From assembly GCF_047807365.1 (NCBI RefSeq), contig NZ_JBLOUI010000030.1, positions 1 through 30,229 on the forward strand: a stretch of 30,229 bases of DNA, written 5' to 3'. Source of the stretch: Peptacetobacter sp900539645 (lineage in GTDB: Bacteria; Bacillota; Clostridia; Peptostreptococcales; Peptostreptococcaceae). Of this stretch, positions 25,060 through 30,229 are shown piece after piece; position 1 is the stretch's first letter; each line of letters begins with the position of its first letter. The notes under the pieces are model-generated. The model was given only the letters and a program-made list of their open reading frames with translations. It searched no databases and had not been told where the DNA came from. Made by a program: the position numbers and the translations under genes.

Positions 25060-26223
25060 CTATAAACTCATTTTATATATTTCTAATACATCTTCTTTAC
25101 TTAGAGATACGTATCCATATTTTGCACCTCTCTTAGATGCAAATTCTGCCATAACCTCTAAGTTTTCTTCATCTATACCAACTTCTCTTAAAGTCATTGG
25201 AATTCCTATACTTGCGAAGAAATCATAAGTCTTTTCAATAGCCATATTAGCTATCTCAAATTTATCTAATGAAGAATCAATTCCCCATACATTCACACCA
25301 TAATCGACAAACTTACCTACAGTTTCGTCGCTTAATATATGTTTCATCCATCTTGGAGTAAGGATTGCTAGTCCAACACCATGAGTTATGTCATAGTATG
25401 CACTTAATTCGTGTTCCATTGGATGAACTGACCAACCTACATCTGTTCCGTAAGAAATCATACCATTTATTGCATGAGAGCTAGCCCACATTAAGTTTGC
25501 TCTTGCGTCGTAGTTTTCTGGCTCTTTAACGGCTATTGGTCCAAATTCTATACAAGTTTTAAGTAGTGATTCAGCGAATCTATCCTGTAAATAAGCCCCT
25601 TCAACATCGTGGAAGTATGTTTCTATAATGTGGCTCATTATATCTGCAGTTCCGGCAGCTGTCTGGTTTGCAGGTACTGTGTATGTGTATTCAGGATCAA
25701 GTATTGATACTCTAGGTTTTAAAATTTCTCCACCCATACCTAATTTATCATTTGTTTCCATATTAGATATAACAGCAAATCCGTCCATTTCTGAACCTGT
25801 TGCTGAAAGAGTAAGTACTGATATTATTGGAAGTGCTTCTTTTATAAGCGAGCTTTTTAGCACTAAATCCCAAGGATCTCCATCGTAAAATGCTCCAGCT
25901 GCTATCAGCTTACTGCAGTCGATTACGCTTCCTCCACCAACTGCAAGGATTACATCTATCTTACATTCCTTACATAGTTTAACACCATTTCTAGCAGAGT
26001 CTATTCTTGGGTTTGGAGCAATTCCAGAAAGCTCAAAAACATTGATATCAGAATCGTTTAACTGTTCCATAACCTGGTCGTAAATTCCATTTCTTTTAAT
26101 ACTATTTCCACCGTATACAAGAAGAACATTGTGTCCAAAGTTTTTAACTTCACCTCTTAGTTTAGCTATCTGTCCTTTACCAAAATGTACTCTTGTAGGA
26201 ATATTATAGTCAAAATTCTTCAT
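25060..26223 (-). CDS. Iron/zinc-type alcohol dehydrogenase (BdhA/YqhD-like)
   Basis: A 387-residue group III alcohol dehydrogenase, probably NADPH-dependent and acting on butanal or other aldehydes. The cofactor-binding GGGS is at 96-99. The metal ligands D194, H198, H267 and H281 are all present (GTADIMSHIIETYFHD, HPMEHELSAYYDITHG), at the same numbers as I recall for YqhD. The start follows AGGAGGTAG. It lies 31 bases after the RpiR-type regulator, so the two may be one transcript. The gene ends next to hairpin element E4. The aldehyde substrate in vivo is unknown. Confidence 0.93.
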   Translation of the reverse strand: MKNFDYNIPTRVHFGKGQIAKLRGEVKNFGHNVLLVYGGNSIKRNGIYDQVMEQLNDSDINVFELSGIAPNPRIDSARNGVKLCKECKIDVILAVGGGSVIDCSKLIAAGAFYDGDPWDLVLKSSLIKEALPIISVLTLSATGSEMDGFAVISNMETNDKLGMGGEILKPRVSILDPEYTYTVPANQTAAGTADIMSHIIETYFHDVEGAYLQDRFAESLLKTCIEFGPIAVKEPENYDARANLMWASSHAINGMISYGTDVGWSVHPMEHELSAYYDITHGVGLAILTPRWMKHILSDETVGKFVDYGVNVWGIDSSLDKFEIANMAIEKTYDFFASIGIPMTLREVGIDEENLEVMAEFASKRGAKYGYVSLSKEDVLEIYKMSL

Positions 26224-26254
26224 AGAGCTACCTCCTATTTTTTATATAAATTTC

Positions 26255-27121
26255 TTATTCAAACATTCCGTATTTATCCCACATATGCTCTAAATCGTCA
26301 AAATGTTCTTTTATATCTTCTTTTTCCTTCATACCTACTGCTACTGCTAGTGCATTTGCCACACTCATTGCAGGAACTAGTGAGTCGACAAATGACGCCA
26401 TATTACTCTTAACTATTAACGTATTGTCAGATACTGAAGCTATTGGCGCAAATAAACTATCTGTTATAGATATTACCTTTGCTCCTTTATCTTTAGCGTA
26501 TTTTACTAGCTGGAATGATTTTTTAGAATATCTTGGGAAACTAAATGCTATTACAACATCATCTTCACCAATTCTTACTATCTGCTCAAATGCATCCCCC
26601 ATGTCCATTCTTACAGTATGAACATTATCTAGTATTATTCCTAAGTAGAATCCTAAGTACTGAGCAACAACAAATGATGTTCTCATTCCAAGTATGTATA
26701 TTTTTCTAGCTTTTAATAATCTAGAAACAGCTTCCTGGAATGCTTCTCCATCTATTTCTTCAAGAGTTTCTCTTATGTTGTCTATATCCCCTTTTAGGAT
26801 TTTGTTAAGTATTGTATTTTCATCAGAGTAGTCGTTTGCCATTTCAACCCTCTGAACTGTAGTCAATTTATTTTTTATTAATTCCTGTAAAGCTGCCTGT
26901 AGTTTAGGATATCCTGAATATCCAAGTGCATTTGCAAACCTTACAACTGTTGATTCACTAACTCCGACAGTTTCCCCCAATTTGCAGGCAGTCATAAATG
27001 CAACCTTGTCGTAATTATTTAGTATATACTGTGCTATTAACTTCTGACCTTTACTTAATCTAGTATACTGTGTCTGTATATCTGAGATAAGCTTTTTACT
27101 GTCTTTTAATGTTTCATCCAT
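26255..27121 (-). CDS. RpiR/MurR-family transcriptional regulator
   Basis: A 288-residue regulator with an N-terminal helix-turn-helix of the RpiR type (about 1-77, with LGETVGVSESTVVRFANALGYSGYPKLQ). A SIS sugar-phosphate-binding domain follows (about 105-245, with IYILGMRTSFVVAQYL, DVVIAFSFPRYSKKS and GAKVISITDSLFAPIASVSD). Such proteins sense phosphosugars or aminosugars and control nearby carbohydrate genes. The gene next to it is an aldehyde/alcohol dehydrogenase rather than a sugar operon, so the target may be that gene or elsewhere. The start ATG follows GGAGAAAG. An inverted repeat and a TATAAT lie upstream. Confidence 0.9.
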   Translation of the reverse strand: MDETLKDSKKLISDIQTQYTRLSKGQKLIAQYILNNYDKVAFMTACKLGETVGVSESTVVRFANALGYSGYPKLQAALQELIKNKLTTVQRVEMANDYSDENTILNKILKGDIDNIRETLEEIDGEAFQEAVSRLLKARKIYILGMRTSFVVAQYLGFYLGIILDNVHTVRMDMGDAFEQIVRIGEDDVVIAFSFPRYSKKSFQLVKYAKDKGAKVISITDSLFAPIASVSDNTLIVKSNMASFVDSLVPAMSVANALAVAVGMKEKEDIKEHFDDLEHMWDKYGMFE

Positions 27122-27172
27122 TTTTTCTTTCTCCTTTTACCCTATATCTTTATTTTTATTAAGAATGCAGCT

Positions 27173-27205
27173 CAATATACATATATTCAAATTTTCTGTA
27201 TATTG
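27173..27205. promoter_or_regulatory. Inverted repeat in the rpiR-type gene leader
   Basis: CAATATACA and TGTATATTG form a perfect 9-bp inverted repeat with a 15-base spacer, flanked by a further GCTC/GAGC pair. It lies between the probable start site (TATAAT at 27247-27242 on the minus strand, start near 27235) and the ATG at 27121. It could be an autoregulatory operator or an RNA hairpin. Confidence 0.45.
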
Positions 27206-27320
27206 ACATCGAGCATATATAAAGATTCATTTCTCTACCATATTATAACACTTTATCCACTTATTTTTAATATGTAAGTGCAATTTTTTTGTCATATTTT
27301 TATTTTTTGGAAACTTTTCT

Positions 27321-27902
27321 TTATACTTGTTTTTTCTTTTCTATTAATATTATAGATGGCGGGTTATTCTTTTGATTTATAAACTTAGATTCAAACACAT
27401 TATACTCCTTTTGATCTAAATTTGCTGCGTAATCAAATACTGCATTTCTTTCTTCCATTCCACCCTCATGACCTGTATAGATTGAAATGCAAACCACTCC
27501 ATTTTCCTCAAGCAACGCCACCGACTGCTTTATAGCCTCTATAGTTGTATCTGGCTTAGTTATTATCCTATGCTCGCATCTTGGCAGATACCCTAAATTA
27601 AACACTGCACACTTGATGCTGCCTTTCACATAGTTGTTTATATTTTCGTGTCCATCTAAAATAAGCTCTACCCTATCCTCAAACTCAAGCTTTTTAACTT
27701 TCTTTTCAGTAGACTTTATCGCCTCTTCCTGAACATCAAAAGCATAAACCTTTCCATTCTCTCCAACCAACTCAGCTAAAAATACTGTATCGTATCCATT
27801 GCCCATAGTTGCATCTATACAAACATCGCCTTCTCCAATGACCTCTTTAATGTACATCTTGGCGATGTTGTTTACGTTGTCAAAATTGTTTCTCTTTTTC
27901 AT
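27321..27902 (-). CDS. mnmM: tRNA (nm5s2U34) methyltransferase MnmM (YtqB family)
   Basis: A 193-residue SAM-dependent methyltransferase of the rRNA_methylase/YtqB group, now known in Bacillus as MnmM, which methylates the wobble uridine of some tRNAs. Motif I is CIDATMGNGYDTVFLAE (about 28-44), the acidic loop is YAFDVQEEAI, and FNLGYLPRCEH carries the NLGYLP family motif. The end NPPSIILIEKK is the usual C-terminus. Length is typical. The start follows AAAAGAGATGGAGAT. It appears to be a single gene with a TATAAT upstream. Confidence 0.87.
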   Translation of the reverse strand: MKKRNNFDNVNNIAKMYIKEVIGEGDVCIDATMGNGYDTVFLAELVGENGKVYAFDVQEEAIKSTEKKVKKLEFEDRVELILDGHENINNYVKGSIKCAVFNLGYLPRCEHRIITKPDTTIEAIKQSVALLEENGVVCISIYTGHEGGMEERNAVFDYAANLDQKEYNVFESKFINQKNNPPSIILIEKKKQV

Positions 27903-27990
27903 ATCTCCATCTCTTTTCGTAAAAAACTACAATAACAAAAGTTGTTACGTATAATCACTTCACTTTATCTTTTTATTTTTTCCACATTAT

Positions 27991-28019
27991 ATTATAACCA
28001 ACTTAAACATTTAATACAA
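27991..28019 (-). promoter_or_regulatory. Possible promoter of mnmM
   Basis: TATAAT (27996-27991 on the minus strand) is preceded by a weak TTGTAT (28019-28014) 17 bases upstream. The -35 matches only three positions, so this rests mainly on the perfect -10. Confidence 0.35.
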
Positions 28020-28076
28020 TTATTTAATCTACTTTATTTAAAATTTAATTCATTTATTTAATCAATACTTCTATAG

Positions 28077-28104
28077 AAAAAGGGACTTTAAAAAAGCCCC
28101 TTTT
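28077..28104 (-). terminator. Intrinsic terminator of the rluB operon
   Basis: On the minus strand, AAAAGGGG pairs with the CCCTTTT arm around a TTTTTTAAA-rich loop and is followed by a T run. It lies about 95 bases after the rluB stop and ends the lipoprotein-rluB transcript. Confidence 0.6.
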
Positions 28105-28132
28105 ATAAATTTCTGTTTATTTTTATAAATTT

Positions 28133-28204
28133 CTATTTATCGAAGTCTATTGTAAACTTCATTCCACCAACCTGAACTGTATCTTTTTTAGCTAGTAATT
28201 TATT
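28133..28204 (-). other. Short C-terminal coding fragment after rluB
   Basis: Just after the rluB stop, a minus-strand frame of 23 codons reads LLAKKDTVQVGGMKFTIDFDK and stops at 28133. It overlaps the end of rluB in another frame, has no start, and has the look of the C-terminus of a larger protein. It may be a relic or chance. The family is not recognised. Confidence 0.25.
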
Positions 28205-28916
28205 TTACTGTTTTTAAGTATGCCACTTCTTCATCAGTTAGGTTTCTATATTCTCCAACTTCAAGTCCTCTTATATTTATTCTTCCCATCTGAATTCTTC
28301 TAAGATTTCTCACTGGATGATTTATAGCCTTACACATCTTTCTAACCTGTCTATTTCTTCCTTCGTGAATAGTAATCTTACAAACAGAATAGTTCTTTTC
28401 TTCATTTACCTTCACGATTTTTAACTTAGCCTTTGCAGTTGTGTAATCCTCTATCTGTAATCCGTTTTCAAAACGTCTTTTTTCCTCAGGAGTGATTATA
28501 CCATTTACCATTGCTAAATAAGTCTTTTCAACTTCATGCTTAGGATGAGTAAGTTTGTAAGTCAAATCCCCGTCATTTGTAAGGATTAACAGACCACTTG
28601 TTTCGTAGTCAAGTCTGCCAACTGGGTAAACTCTCTCATCTACATCCTTTAATATATCAAGCACACTTGGTCTATCAAACTGATCTTTTACAGTTGTTAT
28701 ATATCCTTCAGGCTTGTTAAGAAGTATGTACACCTTCTTTTCCTCCTGATTTATAGCCACTCCATCGACCTCTACTATATCCTTTGTTTCATCTACTGTT
28801 GTAGATAATTCAGTTATTAGCTCGCCGTTTATTGTTACTCTCCCAGAAATTATAAGCTCTTCTGCCTTTCTTCTTGAAGCAACTCCACACGAAGCTATGT
28901 ATTTATTTATTCTCAT
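28200..28916 (-). CDS. rluB: Ribosomal large-subunit pseudouridine synthase (RluB type)
   Basis: A 238-residue pseudouridine synthase of the RsuA/RluB family. The N-terminal S4 domain (MRINKYIASCGVASRRKAEELIISGRVTIN) is followed by the catalytic domain with GRLDYETSGLLILTNDG (catalytic D), and KITIHEGRNRQVRKMCKAINHPV near the end. RluB-type rather than RsuA is the usual assignment for single Firmicute genes of this layout; the exact rRNA position is inferred. The ATG follows AAAGGAAT. It lies 26 bases after the lipoprotein gene and is probably co-transcribed with it. Confidence 0.87.
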   Translation of the reverse strand: MRINKYIASCGVASRRKAEELIISGRVTINGELITELSTTVDETKDIVEVDGVAINQEEKKVYILLNKPEGYITTVKDQFDRPSVLDILKDVDERVYPVGRLDYETSGLLILTNDGDLTYKLTHPKHEVEKTYLAMVNGIITPEEKRRFENGLQIEDYTTAKAKLKIVKVNEEKNYSVCKITIHEGRNRQVRKMCKAINHPVRNLRRIQMGRINIRGLEVGEYRNLTDEEVAYLKTVK

Positions 28917-28942
28917 TTTAATTCCTTTCTAACTTATATCTT

Positions 28943-29629
28943 CTATTCTGCTGATTCTCCACCAGAGCTTTCTCCACCACCTGAAGAACCTCCTGATGAA
29001 TTTCCTCCTTCATTAGATGATCCACCTGAAGAACTTCCTCCAGATTGCTCACCACTGCTTCCACTATTATTGCTACTTCCACTATTTCCACTTGAAGAAT
29101 TTCCTGAAGAACTTCCTCCAGAACTACTATTATCACTTGTGTTATCTTTTTTATTACTTGAACTTGATGAAGAATTTGAATTTAATGCATCAGACTCTAC
29201 CTGACTTTTATTATTCTTAGCAGCTTCCTTTGCATTCTGCTTTCTCTCTTCTCTCTCAGCATTTAAATTCTCAACCAACTTTTCTAGCTCAGCCTTCTTC
29301 TGCTCAGCTTCCTTCTTTATCTTTGAAGAACCATTCTTTAACTGAAGAATTTTCTCTATTTCCTTTAATGCCTTTTCATATTCCTCGTCTTTTTCATATT
29401 CTTCAACTCTTAACATTCTCATTGCCTGACCGTACATATCTCTGGCAACTTTGTTTTCACTATCGCCCTCTAAAACATCTGAAAACTTCTGCATCGCAGT
29501 CTTGTACTCATGCTTCTCTAAAGCTACCTGACCATCATTAAAAAGCTCAGAACCTTCATTAGACTTACACGCAGTCAAACTAAGTGCCATAACCATACTA
29601 AGTGCAATCAATTTTATTTTAAACTTCAT
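28943..29629 (-). CDS. Lipoprotein with helical domain and Ser/Gly-rich tail
   Basis: A 228-residue predicted lipoprotein. The signal peptide KLIALSMVMALSLTAC has a clear lipobox (LTAC, Cys21). The mature part starts with two tetratricopeptide-like helices (ELFNDGQVALEKHEYKTAMQKFSDVLEGD, ARDMYGQAM) and a charged coiled-coil-like stretch (about 90-130, rich in E, K and R). The last 85 residues are a low-complexity Ser/Gly/Asn tail of repeated GGSSSG and SGNS units. Such tails act as wall-spanning spacers in some surface proteins, but no sorting signal is seen. The ATG follows GGAGGGAT. The function is unknown. Confidence 0.82.
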   Translation of the reverse strand: MKFKIKLIALSMVMALSLTACKSNEGSELFNDGQVALEKHEYKTAMQKFSDVLEGDSENKVARDMYGQAMRMLRVEEYEKDEEYEKALKEIEKILQLKNGSSKIKKEAEQKKAELEKLVENLNAEREERKQNAKEAAKNNKSQVESDALNSNSSSSSSNKKDNTSDNSSSGGSSSGNSSSGNSGSSNNSGSSGEQSGGSSSGGSSNEGGNSSGGSSGGGESSGGESAE

Positions 29630-29745
29630 AATATCCCTCCTACTTATTCAATATAATTTTAACATATCTTTACATATATGTCTTTACCTTTATTACTTAC
29701 ATTCTTCATGCTTGATGTACGCAGCTTCAGAATTATAAAAAATTA

Positions 29746-29773
29746 GGGCTACTTGCAAACTTGCAACAAGCCC
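29746..29773. terminator. Intrinsic terminator left of element E5
   Basis: GGGCTACTTGCAA pairs with TTGCAACAAGCCC (11 of 13), with an A run on the left and TTTTATT on the right. On the minus strand the T run follows the stem, so it could stop transcripts from the mobile element or E5. It is one of several GGCTGTTGCAA-like stems in this window. Confidence 0.6.
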
Positions 29774-29785
29774 ATTTTATTAGCC

Positions 29786-30057
29786 ATAATCTTTTATGAA
29801 TTTACTAACTTAAAAAGAGCGGTATAAATCAAAATTGGCTAAAATATTGATAATATTTAGCATATGAGTTATATAGACAAAACTCTCTCGACAATCTGCA
29901 GACGTGGGTTTTAATTACAACAAAATAATTTACCTACACGCACGTCGAAGCCTGGAGAGAAGTTTGTCTATATCTCATATGCTCCTCATAATAACACAGG
30001 TTTAGCCAATTTTGATTTACCCGCTCTTATACAGATAGTAAATTCATAAAAGATTAT
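29786..30057 (-). ncRNA. Hairpin element E5 (long core type, about 272 nt)
   Basis: The outermost arm ATAATCTTTTATGAATTTACT pairs with AGTAAATTCATAAAAGATTAT. Further in, AGAGCGG..AAATCAAAATTGGCTAAA pairs with TTTAGCCAATTTTGATTT..CCGCTCT, then AGCATATGAG..TATAGACAAA with its partner. The head at 29889-29957 starts CGACAATCTGCAGACGTG and ends CACGTCGAAGCCTGGAG. It is the largest member and contains internal loops of unequal size. Its right edge is about 10 bases from the IS200/IS605-type end hairpin, so insertion may have occurred at its base. The strand of function is not proven. Confidence 0.72.
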
Positions 30058-30066
30058 TCTAAAAAG

Positions 30067-30200
30067 GAACCCCCCAGTAAAACTGGGGGTTCTTCATTTA
30101 ACGCCTATAAGGCTCAATTTCCAGCTACGCTTCAAAGCGTATGTCGGTCCGCCACTCGCTAACTACTTCTGGTTACCCGTAAACGGGTCCACTACGTCAA
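30067..30200 (-). mobile_element. Right end of an IS200/IS605-type element with omegaRNA-like structure
   Basis: On the minus strand, a series of small stems is visible (ACCCGTTTACGGGT, TACGCTTTGAAGCGTA, GCCTTATAGGC). They lead to TGAAGAACCCCC and a terminal hairpin GAACCCCC/GGGGGGTTC at 30067-30092. This arrangement is what I associate with the 3' end of tnpB genes, where the omegaRNA and the right end overlap. GC content is clearly above its surroundings. The gene body would lie beyond the right edge of the window, so only the end is seen; the exact terminus is uncertain. Confidence 0.6.
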
Positions 30201-30229
30201 GCGTTAGCTGTTCACTCATCATATCTTCT
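30163..30229 (-). CDS. Possible C-terminal end of TnpB (partial)
   Basis: One minus-strand frame is open from the window edge to a TAG at 30163, reading EDMMSEQLTLDVVDPFTGNQK, just upstream of the omegaRNA-like stems. Its place is that expected for the last codons of an IS605-type tnpB. The stretch is too short to show any nuclease or zinc-finger motif, so this is inferred from position. Confidence 0.35.
   Translation of the reverse strand, partial: EDMMSEQLTLDVVDPFTGNQK

Noticed and set aside
29017..29541. Plus-strand open frames across the lipoprotein gene
   Set aside because: They are shadows of the low-complexity minus-strand gene and have no ribosome sites.
17907..30057. CGACAAT/CTGGAG hairpins as a simple MITE family
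   Set aside because: The supporting stems are unrelated between copies and no target-site duplications are visible. Only the head is conserved, which does not fit recent copying of a whole element.

Overview
The window is AT-rich (roughly 30-35% GC by eye), with dense gene packing, strong AGGAGG-type ribosome sites, many intrinsic terminators and TATAAT promoters. This points to a low-GC Firmicute of class Clostridia. The cmk-plsC-ispH order, the clostridial Kdp-type sensor and the enzyme set suggest a member near Peptostreptococcaceae, but the genus cannot be fixed from sequence alone. Almost everything is transcribed on the minus strand; three clear genes and one small ORF run on the plus strand.

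Region by region (minus-strand operons read right to left): (1) 198-5588 is a Kdp-like operon with a stand-alone KdpB-type P-type ATPase, KdpD and KdpE, but without kdpA, kdpC or kdpF. (2) 5677-10006 is an aromatic amino acid operon (aroA, aroC, chorismate mutase) followed by a GNAT acetyltransferase and a YdcF/DUF218 membrane protein. (3) 10102-13177 holds a CorA-type metal transporter, a divergent unknown protein, a 38-residue membrane peptide and a Gfo/Idh/MocA oxidoreductase. (4) 13374-17009 holds ftsH, a 37-residue membrane peptide, a protein built of 26-residue repeats and an unknown plus-strand gene. (5) 17105-18682 holds a LysR-type regulator that has lost its DNA-binding domain at a long hairpin, then a polytopic membrane protein. 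(6) 19041-23200 is an operon of a histidine phosphatase, an HI0933-like flavoprotein, cmk, plsC and ispH. (7) 23692-28916 holds a YitT-type membrane protein, an RpiR regulator with an iron/zinc alcohol dehydrogenase, the tRNA methyltransferase MnmM and an RluB-type pseudouridine synthase. (8) 28943-29629 is a low-complexity lipoprotein. The right edge is the end of an IS200/IS605-type element with its omegaRNA-like structure.

The most striking signal is a family of five long hairpins (E1 17907-18015, E2 18908-19023, E3 23473-23693, E4 24978-25050, E5 29786-30057). Each holds the same apical core: CGACAAT on the left and CTGGAG on the right, all in the same orientation. The flanking stems differ completely in sequence between copies but still pair, up to about 270 nt in E5. 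Four of them lie directly behind the stop codon of a minus-strand gene, like terminators with an added conserved head. Two core subtypes exist: a short one (E1, E4) and a long one with an extra variable stem-loop (E2, E3, E5). This looks like a structured RNA (or hairpin DNA) family maintained by covariation rather than a simple copied repeat, and I cannot assign it securely to a known family.
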